A stretch of DNA of 64,000 nucleotides from Panopea generosa (lineage: Eukaryota; Mollusca; Bivalvia; Adapedonta; Hiatellidae), in assembly GCA_029582155.1 (NCBI GenBank), contig CM055908.1:18701406-18765405 (forward strand), given 5' to 3'. Positions 35,985 through 46,835 of the stretch are shown here, one piece after another. How positions within the stretch are numbered: the stretch's first letter is position 1; each line of letters opens with the position of its first letter. The position numbers and the translations under genes were made by a program. The notes beneath the pieces were generated by a model, which made no database searches, had not been told where the DNA came from, and saw only the letters and a list, made by a program, of their open reading frames with translations.

Positions 35985-36215
35985 ACCAACACATTTTAAT
36001 GTTGTTTCAATCAATATGATCACAGTAACAAGGTACATATTGTGGTCAAGTTTTATTAAAACTGAGTCATTCCAGAAAACAAATTTTAGTTTTCTCTATA
36101 TTAATTCATATAAAACTGCCCTATTCCCTGTGGTTTTTATTTTAAACATCTAAAACTAGACGGGACCCCAGGCCGCCATCTTGGACGACCAGTGTCAACA
36201 AAAAACACAAATATG
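35985..36215 (+). repeat. interspersed element fragment (family P)
   Basis: ATTGTGGTCAAGTTTTATTA + AAACTGAGTCATTCCAG, ending near GACCCCAGGCCGCCATCTTG. The reverse complement of the same arrangement is at about 60170-60325 (AAAACTTGACCACAATGTTC ... AACCAAGATGGCCACCAGGA). Confidence 0.6.
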
Positions 36216-36469
36216 AAAGGGCAGCAGTATATAGTGTATATATTGAGTATACTGTGGCCAAATTTGATTAAAATTGATTGATTGACGATTGGTAAGTAAG
36301 GTTAAAACACACCTATACAGCTGGTTACATTAAATATGCATACTCAATTACAAATAAAATGTAGATACATTAGTAAGGCCGTTATAAATTGCTAGATTAG
36401 CATCCAAATTTTTCTTAAAAACGGGGAGGGCTGGAGGATTTTATTTTTTATTTTTTAAATTTTTTATGT

Positions 36470-36690
36470 TTTTGTAAAGGGAGTATATCAGGGAAAAAAC
36501 GCTTTAAATGTCTGAAAAAATAAAATTATTTTTAAACTAGACAAAGGCATCTCATTACCATTAATAAATAAAATCCGAATGGTTTGGCATGTTAATTCCA
36601 CCAAATGTGACAAAATCAATGTTTCAATTGGAGTGGTCAACTTGAAACGAAATCCCCATTCTAAAAATAGACAGCACTTAAATACTGTTT
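36470..36690 (+). repeat. dispersed inverted repeat, left copy
   Basis: AAGGCATCTCATTACCATTA + ATAAATAAAATCCGAA, then TTCTAAAAATAGACAGCACT + TAAATACTG. The reverse complement is at 39085-39270. Confidence 0.75.
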
Positions 36691-38625
36691 GACATCGTCA
36701 CATCGTCATTCGGACATTTTCTATGATGAAACAAATTTTACAACATGTGAATCTGTATGCCAGATCAATTTGAAATCAAAATGAAATCACATGACTCATT
36801 TAATATGTCACAAAATATGTTAAGCGGGAAATCTATTTTAGTCTAACCTAGGTGCGTAGCCCAAGTTAGGAAACCCCTTTTCAATATGTTATTTAAGCAT
36901 GTTTAAATAGATATCCTTCTGGTACTGTGGGGTCAATGAGTATATATAGGCATGATCTATTGGGAATTTTTTTTATAGCCAATTTCAAATTTTTTTTTTA
37001 TGAAGATAAAAGGGTCGGGGCGGCATGAAAATTGGGCGGTGGACAGGGATGATAATCTAGCAATTAGGACGAATGTGACACCTATATAGCTCCCATATAC
37101 TTTGTTTTAATATTGTTTTGGCACTTTGGACTCCAGTGTAAAACAGTTACTGATCTATCACAATAAAATATACTACAGAAACCATGATAACTTAAATGAA
37201 ATGAGTGGAAAATCTCAAAGAAGTAATTCAATTAATGTAACATTTGGCATATAGTGTCATAATAGTGTGTAATAAATCACTGGTTTCAAAAATTGTTGAT
37301 GCTCAGACAGACAGATGGACAGACAGACAAAAAGCAATAAGAATAACTCACTTGAGTCAATGATCTGTGACCCAATACTTTTACAAGACGAATATCAATT
37401 ATGGTGACATTTCTATGGAATTAACCAAATTCCAAGAAAGCAGTTTGTTCAATGATGACAATGAAAGATGTGTTTGACTGGCCCTAGAAACAGGAGGCTC
37501 AATTTGAGTGCCAAATAAGGCTGTACTGACTTAGTGACCATCATATTTTTTGAAATTTTATAATCTCTGAGGAGCAGCATCTTAACCCTTTATGGTAAAT
37601 ATCCCCTGCCCCACTCTTATTGGACAAAATATATTTACTATGAAAAGGAAATACTTTAAATTGGATTTTTTAGTTTTCCATACCATTCCTATCACAGCAA
37701 GTAGAATTCCCTTATTCATACCGGTCATTTGATTAGTCCAAACTTCAATCCCCTACTCATAGGGATTTGCTATAATCAGCCAATTTTTTAGATTGTTTTG
37801 TACATAACTGGATGTAAAAATGATTGTTTTTTCCCATTTCACAGTAGTATTTGTATAATACAAAGTAGGTCATATCTCGGCAGTTTCAATGTTTGAAACT
37901 TATCACATATTTGTTTATATGATATACCTTTAGAAAAAAAGACACAATCATGAAAGCATCTTTAATTTGAAACTTTATTAAAACAGTACAACTTAAAAAC
38001 AACAACAAAAAAAAAAAATACACATGTTAGTAGCATCAATGTTTCTGCTGTCTTTAGCCAAGTCTGTAATATTTTAATAAATCATACTGTTTGTCATACT
38101 AATTTTGTTTTTCTCTGAATGGATCTTATTGTCATTTTCAACACATAACATGTACATACAGCAAATCAAGTTTTATTGCTGTAAGAAAAACAAAAACATA
38201 AAAAATCATTCCAAGCAAAATCCCAATCTTTCTGTATGTCAACTTTTCTCAAATAAAAATAATGAACCCAGCTGAGCTCAAAAACTGAAATCAGTTTTAG
38301 TCCTTTAAATATGTATTTCGATTTTTACACACACTACCTTTCACATTAGAAACAATTCCTTAAAATTGTATCCAAATAGTTAAAATCTTGGAAATGTTTC
38401 CGTGTGCCCAGACTTTACTATTTTAACAAAAATTAAGTTGAAAAATGACGACCACAACTCCTGTAAAATTAAACATTAAACAATATTGAACTTGGCCTGT
38501 ATTTTACATACCAAATACTTATTAAATAGATAGACAGAAGTTTTCAGAAGTTATTGATTGGAAACCATGGTAACCAAAATGTAAGTAAAATAAGGATCAT
38601 CACTGCGACCTACGCTGACAAAAAT

Positions 38626-38702
38626 CAAACTGGACAGGTATTTTATAAACATACAGCTACAAAGTTTGTAGCTGTATACTTATAAAATACCTGTCCAGTT
38701 TG
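38626..38702. repeat. 77-bp near-perfect palindrome (38-bp arms, 1-nt centre)
   Basis: Left arm 38626-38663 (CAAACTGGACAGGTATTTTA ... CAGCTACAAA) and right arm 38665-38702 (TTTGTAGCTG ... TGTCCAGTTTG) are reverse complements with two mismatches around a single G. Confidence 0.92.
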
Positions 38703-39084
38703 ATACAAACTAAATATTTATTATACATAATAAATTTCGTCCCATTACTGCAATAAGGTACCATGAGTATATGAAAGAAGAAGGCACTTGGTACCTTTTT
38801 GCACCAATGGGACTATATAGACCTTTATTGCTCGGGAACAAATTTTTTATCTCAGTATATGTAGCACTGATGGGTGGACAGGGGTGACACTTAATAACCC
38901 ATATCCATTCTTTGAATGGCAAAGGCATATAACTCAAGTTTTTGTTTTAAAGGAAATCATGCCAAGAAAGACAATTTTTCTAGTAAAAGATAGTGACATC
39001 AACCTTGACTCAATTTGGTTTAAAGGGAATTCATCAGGATTTTTCAAACTGTAGGGGTTGGGGGAGGAAATGAATGATGTTATT

Positions 39085-39270
39085 CAGTATTTAAGTGCTG
39101 TCTATTTTTAGAATGCAGATTTCTGTTCACGTTTATCACTACGATTTAAATATAGAATTTATCACTTTTAGTTGGATTTGACATCGTACCATTCAAATTT
39201 TATTTATTAAATGATAATGAGATGCTTTTTATCCATTTCAATAATTTCATAGGTTTTTTTTCCCCCCAAT
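39085..39270 (-). repeat. dispersed inverted repeat, right copy
   Basis: CAGTATTTAAGTGCTGTCTA + TTTTTAGAATG, then ATTTTATTTATTAAATGATA + ATGAGATGC. This is the reverse complement of 36470-36690, with diverged sequence between the landmarks. Confidence 0.75.
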
Positions 39271-40877
39271 ATATTCATTTTAAACTCAACTAAGCTTTCT
39301 TTTCACCAATCCACAAAAGTACAGCAATTATGTTTAGTAAACCAATGTTAATGAAACATGTTACTGACTTGATTTCCCTCAAAACCAACAATAAACTGCC
39401 TTTGAAATTTGAACCAATCCACAAAATTTCATTCAATTGTCTACGGGGGGAACTTATTAAGCTGAAACCATTTTTATACTTTAAGTAACCTTGACACAAA
39501 TCAGTTCAAAAGCCATGTCAAACTTCCTTTTTGAGTGATTAATTAATGATTTTTTTCAAAATTTAATCAGAAAATCTGTAGGAAACTTAAGAAACCATTT
39601 CTGGATGCCCACATGGGCATAAAATCAGCAATTAAGACAAAATCCCAAAGTGACAAAAGGTGTTAAGTTAAATGACACTATCTGATAAGGGACAGTAGTC
39701 TATTTTAATGTAAATGTTTATGCAAATGTGAATTTATTTAAAAACATTAGATCAAGTCACACATCTGTATCACTAACTTTCTTCATCGCTCTGTTTTGTC
39801 ATTTACTCTATTCATTATTCATTCAGATTAATACTCACCGAGATTGTGAGTTTCAGTCTACTCGACATTAATCAATCTATGTGTCATTTAATCTAAACAT
39901 TTCTGTCAATTACCAATACAACAATTTATTGTATGCTTCCTGTCTCTTTTATAGCCGTATATGCCAATGTGCAATTTAGATTAATGATTTAGCAATAAAC
40001 AGAGATTTTTTAGCACCTTTTATTAATAGGGGTCAAACCCATTGTGGCATCACCCAAGTGAGTAGAGAACTGGAAAAGTGTGTTTAAAAAGTAATCATGA
40101 TGACCTTTGACCTTTAAGCAACCTGGATATTATTATTCCAAATAAAATATAATAATCTTGTCTCAAAAATATCATTGTAATAATTATATTAAAATAATTA
40201 AACTTTTTGACAAATTAGTTAACAATTAAAATGCCCAACAAGATCACAAAGTATACAATATGCTGTAAATATGTTTTCGCAAATTTTTGGTCAAAATAAT
40301 TGCAAATAAAATGAAAAGTATTCCAATTGCTGTTTACATTTCATGCATTTGTAAAATCTAGGGGCGTTATAAAGACTGTCGTTTCTTTCATGATATATCA
40401 GAATGTAAATATTGACTGTTTCAAGGTGAAAACTTGCTTGTGTGATTATTTATTTAATATTTAGGATAATGTTGCTGGCAGCTAAGTTGATTATGCTAGA
40501 AGCAATGGTGGTTTAATATTTGTCTGATAAAGCATTTAATAAGTAATTTATTTATGATAAACGTAATACATATTCAATATATAATGGAAACAACTGCAAC
40601 ATTATCCTACACATTTAATACTATAAAGTTTATTTTGTATTTGTTTGTTATTCCTATAAAATTAAAATTCAACCTCGAGAGAGGTAAATTAAATGTCTTA
40701 ATTCATATGACTCTACTTTATAATATTTTGATTAAATGTAATTTTATTTATAAATTAAGAAATTTTAATATTTTAAGAGAAATTGATGAAAAGAGGTAGT
40801 ACGAAAGTTTACATAAAAATACAAGAATATAAATACTATTGGCCGTTCTGATTAAATGTTATAACAATAAAAGAGCA

Positions 40878-40895
40878 GGGGGGGGGGGGGGGGGG
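40878..40895. repeat. 18-nt homopolymer G run
   Basis: Uninterrupted G run directly in front of a SINE A box. An assembly length error is possible in such a run. Confidence 0.95.
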
Positions 40896-41033
40896 TAGTT
40901 TAATGGATAGAGTGTTGGCCGCTCACGCCAAAGGTTGCAGGTTCGATCCCCTGCTCGGCCCACTGCCTCACATAAAACAGTACTGGTTCTACCCAGGAAG
41001 TGGACTCTAGAACTGTTCATATAATTATTAACA
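40896..41033 (+). mobile_element. tRNA-derived SINE (family C)
   Basis: TAGTTTAATGGATAGAGTGT (A box), anticodon-stem-like TTGGCCGCTCACGCCAA, B box GCAGGTTCGATCCCCTGC, then GTACTGGTTCTACCCAGGAA. It folds partly like a tRNA, but the T arm has an extra base, the acceptor stem is replaced by a G run, and the body continues past the tRNA end. It is therefore a SINE, not a tRNA gene. Confidence 0.8.
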
Positions 41034-41236
41034 AAATGCCTGTGGTTGAGATACATATACATACATTATTCAAAGGTATAATATACGATGGTTTGTTGAC
41101 TTTTAAAAAAGATGTGATTCCTAAAGCAGTAAATTTACTCATTTCATTTTGAAATTTTAGAAGCCCAGATGCAGATGTTACCGGTGATGAAAATATAAAT
41201 ACCTTAAAGCAAGGCATTTTACAGCATATTTAATGA

Positions 41237-41450
41237 AGTGAGGATCCTGACCACGGTCCCGTGATCTAATAAACACTAGCCTCTCACTGCTGAGGCCTTC
41301 AGGTCGGGGCCTGGTCAGTCTAAACATTTAATATAAGAAAGTTTACCAGTTACACGCAGATGGACAGTTGTTCTACTCAGACTAATTCTGAGATATGCCA
41401 TAAATAACCTTAAGTGTGTTGAAAATGGCATTAAACTCCTTCATTTAACA
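41237..41450 (+). mobile_element. tRNA-derived SINE (family D)
   Basis: CTAGCCTCTCACTGCTGAGG, CCTTCAGGTCGGGGCC, then a body with TTTAATATAAGAAAGTTTAC, GGTTGTTCTACTCAGA-like sequence, ATTCTGAGATATGCCATAAA, TAACCTTAAGTGTGTTGAAA and ATGGCATTAAACTCC. Relatives are at 54528-54893, 55990-56165 (minus) and 57180-57410. Confidence 0.7.
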
Positions 41451-41647
41451 GGTTATCAAGTTGGATTTACATCTTATTTCATCAGGTAAACAAAAATTAT
41501 TGTATTAACATAGACCCAAGTTAGTATCCACCTCCACTGGCCCATCTTAAGAAGCCATATTTCTGATGTTCTTTTAAAAAATAACAAAATACCTCCCTCA
41601 AGTAAATGCTTTAGATGGTTCAACTGCATGTACCTTATATAACATAA

Positions 41648-42495
41648 AGAGGATCTTACACGAGCGCTCATTTATTATTGAATTCATTAAACGAGTTAGC
41701 AAAAAGATATTATGCAAGGCTCTGATGAGCATCATATCATTTCCACCAGTGATTATATCAAATTAAATAATAGATTACACTACGGTTAATCAAGAAAATG
41801 GTACATTTACCATTTATTTAACAGAATACCTCTGTAAGGAACGAAACAAGTGGGACTTGACCCTATGACCTTAGCGATAATAGGTAAGTGATCTTGAGAT
41901 GGCATATTAGACCACTCAGACATTCAGGATGCTTCCATTAGTTGTCATATGACACAACGTCTCAAAATAACATCATTTTACCCTGACAAATTAAAGTCAT
42001 TTACATATTTGGCCAAGTCAATAAGTAGTTTGGCATATTACATACAAAGGCAGCATTGTATATAGAGAATACCAATGTTAGTGTCTGATATTATCAACTT
42101 TATCAGGTGAGGCTTAGAAAAAAACAGAACGAGGCTTTGCCAAGTCGTTTTTTTTTTTTTTGTGCTGAACCTGAAGTTGATAATATTAGACAGTAACATG
42201 GTATTCTCTTTATCATGTCCATGTTTCTAATTCATCTTTTTTAAGAAATTGAAAATCAGCATCAAACTTTTGTTACAGCTTGTAGAGATTCCATCCAGGT
42301 CAAAATGTATAATTACACGTAATGATGCCATGTCCCTGATAAACTGGCATTGACATGATAAACCTATGTTTATTAGACAGGTGGTTTATCAATAGAAATG
42401 AATGCACTGACATGATGAAAATAACTACTAGACTAATAAAAAAAAAATATGTTATCAGTTTATTACATCCCTGTACTGTAAAATGTGTGATAAAT
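41648..42495 (+). repeat. dispersed repeat K, copy 1, split by a MITE
   Basis: GGATCTTACACGAGCGCTCA + TTTATTATTGAATTC, AGGCTCTGATGAGCATCATA + TCATTT, then TGGCATATTAGACCACTC, ending with ATTACATCCCTGTACTGTAA + AATGTGTGATAAAT. Copy 2 at 52228-52722 has the same order without the insertion at 42062-42426. Confidence 0.75.
42062..42426 (+). mobile_element. fold-back MITE (family M) nested in repeat K
   Basis: Begins AGAGAATACCAATGTTAGTG + TCTGATATTATCAACTTTAT + CAGGT. After a T-rich loop the sequence returns as ACCTGAAGTTGATAATATTA + GACAGTAACATGGTATTCTC + T, forming a hairpin with arms of about 45 bp. A second inverted motif (TATCATGTCCATG ... CATTGACATGATA) lies outside it. No coding capacity. 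Confidence 0.8.
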
Positions 42496-42668
42496 ATAAT
42501 TATGAAACTAAATATGAAACAATACATGTAGTGAAACAATGATATGAAAAATATCACAAACATATATACAAACATGTACATTAGTAACCAGCAAATGAAA
42601 TATCCAGTACAATTTTGATTGAAATAACGTTTTAGTAACACATTGGAAAAATAGAACAACACAAAATT

Positions 42669-43770
42669 AAACAAGAGGGCCAAGATGGCCCTATATCGCT
42701 CACCTGAGTGACCTTGAGTCACCCAACTTAAGTATATTATATGATTTATGAACACTCAAAATTCCAGAAAAAAACAAGATGGGTAAGTAGTTAAAATTTT
42801 GATTTGTTTTGAAGATGTAACTGTTGTTGTATGGTGTTTAGCATCGCTTTCAACAATTTTTCAGTCATATCGCGACAGTGTCTACTTGAGACAGTATTCT
42901 AAGCGCTGTCACACTGGAGTATCATGCCGCAGACACATGGTATGATACCCCACCCAGTCACATTATACTGACACCTGGCCGACCAGACCTAGAACTCTCC
43001 TCTAAATGCTGAGCGTCAAGCGAGGAAGCTTCTAGAACCATTTTTAAAGTCTTTGGTATGACCCAGCCGGGATTGAACCCACGACCTTCAGCATGCGATG
43101 CAGACGATCTACCACTAGACCACGCCGCCGAAGATGTAATAGATGCCAAGAAGAGTTGTGCGATAACAATAGTATCCTTCTGCAGTTATCTGGATATCAG
43201 ATATCGAAAGAAAGTTTTTACTATATATCCATATAAAGAAAACCAGTCTCCCCTCCTGGTGACTATGTTTTCGACGAATCGCAATGACTGGAACAAACTA
43301 GGTAGAGGTTCACCCATGGTAAATGTCAGTGAAATTACATCGAAATCAGGTCAGTAGATTCTGACAAGAAGGCTTTTGAAGTATTTACTATAGCTGCCTA
43401 TATAGTAAACTAGCACCTCACAGTGGCAGTCATGTTTTTAAACAAATCACAATGGCTTGAACAAAGTTGGTAAAGGGTCACCCAAGGAACATTTCTGTGA
43501 AATTGTTTTAAAATCAATCTGGTGGTTTCTGACAAGAAGACTTTTTAAGACTTGCCCCGCCCCCTGGCGGCCATGTTTTTTTGACGAATCACAATGGCTT
43601 AAACAAACTTGGTAGAGGGTCACCCAAGGAACATTTCTGTGAAGTTATATCAAAATTGGCTTAGTGGTTTCAGAGGAAAAGTTGTTAGAAGCTAAAAGTT
43701 AACGACAGATGACAGACACCAGGCCATCACAAAAGCTCACCTGTGAGGCTTTGGCTCAGGTGAGCTAATA
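42669..43770 (+). mobile_element. non-autonomous element with GCTCACCTG ends, carrying a nested SINE
   Basis: Head ACAAGAGGGCCAAGATGGCC + CTATATCGCTCACCTGAG. The interior has three diverged units around AATCACAATGGCTTGAACAA + AGTTGGTAAAGGGTCACCCA (about 43280, 43447 and 43588). The tail is a hairpin, AGCTCACCTG ... CAGGTGAGCT, at 43734-43766, followed by AATAA. The SINE at 42821-43129 is inserted near the head. Class undetermined; the terminal hairpin is Helitron-like, but the left end does not fit that class. Confidence 0.7.
42821..43129 (-). mobile_element. tRNA-derived SINE (family A), minus strand, with target-site duplication
   Basis: Minus-strand copy of 31601-31902: A box GGTCTAGTGGTAGATCG, B box GTGGGTTCAATCCCGG, body GTGACTGGGTGGGGTATCAT and TGTCTGCGGCATGATACTCC, 3' tail ATACAACAACAG. 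The 10-mer GAAGATGTAA lies on both sides (42811-42820 and 43130-43139), the expected target-site duplication. Confidence 0.85.
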
Positions 43771-43884
43771 ATGTAAATCTGTATAACTGGGAAAGAAATT
43801 TAATACAAAAATAAATGTTTATATAAAAATATACAATACATACCGGTACATAGAAGTCAAGATAGCACTATTCGAATGTTTTTA

Positions 43885-44185
43885 TTGATTGATTGATTGA
43901 TTGAATATTTAGCGTCATTTTTATGCCATCCAGGACTAAAAGATGATCAATTAACCTAACCACTGTTTCCTGGGATCCTGGAAGGTTAACCAGTACTCAA
44001 ACACAACTTATCTACACAAGTAACTGATAACTTTCCCACTTGAATCAGAGGTGAGAGATGAATGATAATGAGACACAATGTCGTATATCAATTATCACGG
44101 AGACTGTTGCCGGACCAAATATTAAACTCACGACCCCTGGATTTATAGTAAGACGCTTTACCGACTGAGCTAATCGGGCCAGGCT
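43885..44185 (-). mobile_element. full-length tRNA-derived SINE (family B) with target-site duplication
   Basis: On the minus strand: GCCTGGCCCGATTAGCTCAG + TCGGTAAAGCGTCTTAC (A box), B-box region GGGGTCGTGAGTTTAATA, body GATATACGACATTGTGTCTC, GAGTACTGGTTAACCTTCCA and GGATCCCAGGAAACAGTGG, then GGATGGCATAAAAATGACGC + TAAATATTC and an (AATC)n tail. CGAATGTTTTTA (43873-43884) and CGTATGTTTTTA (44186-44197) flank it as an 11-of-12 target-site duplication. It is the best reference copy of the family in this window and could be compared with the molluscan V-type SINE described as RUDI. Confidence 0.88.
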
Positions 44186-45404
44186 CGTATGTTTTTAAGC
44201 AGTGAAAATTTCTGAATAAAGCATTGATATTTAAATTAAGGGGTAAAATAAGTTTTAGTGTTGGTTTATTTTAAGTAGCAATTTGATTAAAATATTCATT
44301 TTACCCTAAACATTAGGAAAATAAGCAATGCATACAAATTTAACAAGTAAAATACTCATTTGTAAAAAGTAAAAAAACTTATCTGGAGCACTGCATACAT
44401 ATGTACATTGTACATCTATGATTTATTCTACATTTTAGAGCTGTTTACATAAGATTGTTGTCCGATCAAATCAGTTGCAGTGACTGGAAGTAAAATCACT
44501 TAGACACAAGTAAATGTCATTGGTCACAGTAATGAGGGAACAGTTAGCTTTACAATTCAATGGGAAATTATCGGGAATCCGTTCCATCACCGATCGCAAA
44601 GCACACAAAATGTGGAAATAAATCTCAGGATGCAATTACGTAGTCAACTAAGCTAAGGCCATCATTTGTGGTACAAGTATAATTACCATCTATATCAATG
44701 TGAAGTCAACCGTTCAGAATATGAATTCCATATTATTTACATAGTTCAATAATTGAGTAGTCAAATGTAGTACATATACTATCTTTAGATTTTCTTTTGA
44801 AATAAAAACTATCAGTTTCATATAAAACATTTTCATCTTGAAAGATAAAATCAACATCACCATCTTCTATAGTGTCTTGAAGTGACTAACATCTTGAATT
44901 GAAATCAACAGCCAGAATTAAAACCTCTAATACTGATAGTAAAGAAAAAATAAATAGAAAAATCAGAAAACATTTAACCCTTTGCTCCATAAGCATTTTC
45001 TTGGACTCTTCCAAATTAAAAGCATCAATTTACCACGTATCAGCAATGGGTGAATTATGTTTATATTAACTGACAGAGTGGAAAACAGTTACTAGCAATT
45101 TGAACTCTTCCTGCACTGTTTTCAAAAGCCTTCTGACGGACAGATTGACAAACAGATGGACATGGGTTACACTTCATATCCCATTGTCATTCTTAGAATA
45201 GTGGCGGCATGAAACATGCCATTTATGTTGAACACAAGTTTAGAATTTTTTATGAAACATGTGTTTCACATACAGTTAACAGAGGTTTTAATACGTTATA
45301 AAATAAGAACCTACACAATTTCACAGTTTCAAACTTTTGTTGAAAATGAAGAAAATACATATAAAGTAATGAACTGTTAGAGAAGAATATATAGAAAATC
45401 ATGA

Positions 45405-45718
45405 TAGTGTCGGATAATATCAACATTATTAGGTGAGGCTTAGTCTCTGCCAAGTCCTTTTTTTTTTCATGCCGAACCTGATGAAGTTAATAATATCAGA
45501 CACTAACAGGTATTCTCTTTATCATGTCAATATTTCCAATGCAACTTTTTTATGAAAATAAAAATCATCAACAACTTGTAGAGATTCCGTTCCAGTCAAA
45601 ATATACAATTATAAATAATGATATCATGTGCCTGATAAATTTGCATTGACGTGATCGATAAACCTATGTTTATCAAGCAGACAGTTTATCATCAGAAATG
45701 TATGCACTGACATGATAA
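45405..45718 (+). mobile_element. fold-back MITE (family M), copy 3
   Basis: TAGTGTCGGATAATATCAAC, TTAGGTGAGGCTTAG, then GCCGAACCTGATGAAGTTAA + TAATATCAGACACTAACAGG + TATTCTCT, and ends with AAACCTATGTTTATCAAGCA, GACAGTTTATCATCAGAAAT and GCACTGACATGATAA, parallel to 42062-42426. Confidence 0.8.
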
Positions 45719-46056
45719 GATCACTACACCCTACATACAATGTTACATAAAGCATTTAATCACTAATTTGGCCAGCACTGCACTTGAAGAGCTCGAACAT
45801 ATATAAACGCATGTTGTATATTTATATTGTAGCACATTATCTAAATATAAAAGTATGGTTACTTCGTAAATTGGTTATACAGATCTCTTTAATCTTTCAA
45901 AAACCCTTAAGGCTTTACTTCATATAGACGCCTTTTGACACCTCTAATATAGACGCCTTTGTACACCTAAAATAGATGCCTTTGGACACCTCTAATATAG
46001 AATGCTTTTGAATTATTTGGCGAATTATGTTAATATTAACTGACAGAGTGGAAAAT

Positions 46057-46111
46057 AGTGCAGGAAGTGTTCAGATTGCCCGTTATGAGCAATCTGAACT
46101 CTTCCTGCACT
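46057..46111. repeat. hairpin-forming inverted repeat (23-bp arms, 9-nt loop)
   Basis: AGTGCAGGAAGTGTTCAGAT + TGC at 46057-46079 and GCAATCTGAACTCTTCCTGC + ACT at 46089-46111, one mismatch, loop CCGTTATGA. It lies about 220 bp beyond the PCED1 stop codon, so it may be transcribed in the 3' UTR. A related segment without the left arm is at 45105-45125. Confidence 0.88.
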
Positions 46112-46328
46112 GTTTTCAAAGACCTTCTGTGACTGATGTGTATCTATGGAGTAAAGCGTTAAGTCACCAACTTAAGATTCTGTTTGTGTTGTTTCCTGAC
46201 TATGTAGTTCAATTGTATTTTTTAAAGAAAAAAACAAAAGAAAATTGAAAAAGGCTCAAAAAGACTTTTACATTGGTAGGTCAGGAAAACAGCAAAGAAT
46301 CTATTTTTCATTAAAGGACTTACGATAT

Positions 46329-46835
46329 TTATCGGTAATTTTTCGTTCTGGATCTCTGATTGTTACCCTTTCCGCTATAGGGATTATTTCTTTCACCTTT
46401 GTGGTCCCAAAATTGACCTCTCAGATTAGGATTATACTCTTGATTCATGTATGGTTCCCAGTTCATGTTGCCAACACATTGCTGGTTCCCCATTGAGATC
46501 ATGTTGACATTTCTATCTGCCTGATATTCTGACCTTCGGATTGGTCCCCCATATCTTATGATATTTTCCTGCTGATTCTCCTCCATCACCGGGCAACCAA
46601 CCTGCTCATTAGACCAAACAGTGTTTCCATTGCCCACATACTGTTCTACCATGACTCCCTGTCTAATGGTAGATTCCATGTTGTTGATGAGGTTTTGGGA
46701 GAAGTTGTTAATTATGTTGTTTGTGATCTGAGGTGAAAAATTTCCAGGTAATGAAAATACTGGACGAGGGTTAAAGGGCAGTGATGGCTGTGCATTGCTT
46801 TCCACCTTGTTGCCCGTCTGTTTCTTCCCATGATC
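46329..46835 (-). CDS. PCED1: PCED1 coding exon 7 (C-terminal tail and stop)
   Basis: Acceptor TGTATGTTTACAG, exon from 46835 in phase 0, starting DHGKKQTGNKVE. It ends RTKNYR and TAA at 46329-46331. It encodes residues 266-433, rich in Asn, Gln, Gly and Arg (ITNNIINNFSQNLINN is typical). This matches the position of the low-complexity, proline-rich tail in vertebrate PCED1. A frame upstream of the acceptor stays open to 46856, but the splice junction and the homology both favour 46835. Confidence 0.9.
   Translation of the reverse strand, partial: DHGKKQTGNKVESNAQPSLPFNPRPVFSLPGNFSPQITNNIINNFSQNLINNMESTIRQGVMVEQYVGNGNTVWSNEQVGCPVMEENQQENIIRYGGPIRRSEYQADRNVNMISMGNQQCVGNMNWEPYMNQEYNPNLRGQFWDHKGERNNPYSGKGNNQRSRTKNYR

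Larger units (their letters stand above)
36216..40877. other. 4.6-kb AT-rich region of old repeats, no gene recognised
   Basis: Contains the inverted pair 36470-36690 / 39085-39270, a near-perfect palindrome at 38626-38702, a short (GACAGACA)-type run at about 37305-37330 and an A-rich run at about 38000. The minus-strand frames at 38710-38937 and 39290-39499 lack recognisable domains or convincing splice sites. Confidence 0.55.
44198..46328. other. downstream region of PCED1: repeats, no further gene
   Basis: Holds the MITE at 45405-45718, a repeated TTAACTGACAGAGTGGAAAA segment (45070 and 46034) and a hairpin at 46057-46111. The part next to 46328 must include the PCED1 3' UTR. I see no clear AATAAA on the minus strand close to the stop. 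An ATTAAA-type hexamer at about 45890 is possible but unproven. Confidence 0.5.

Noticed and set aside
40878-40970. Possible tRNA gene with CTC anticodon
   Set aside because: T arm has an extra base, position 33 is G not U, the acceptor stem is replaced by a G run, and a SINE body follows.
42300-42755. 151-codon minus-strand hydrophobic frame
   Set aside because: It spans the boundary of a MITE, repeat K and another element, so it cannot be an ancestral gene; the hydrophobic content comes from AT-rich DNA.
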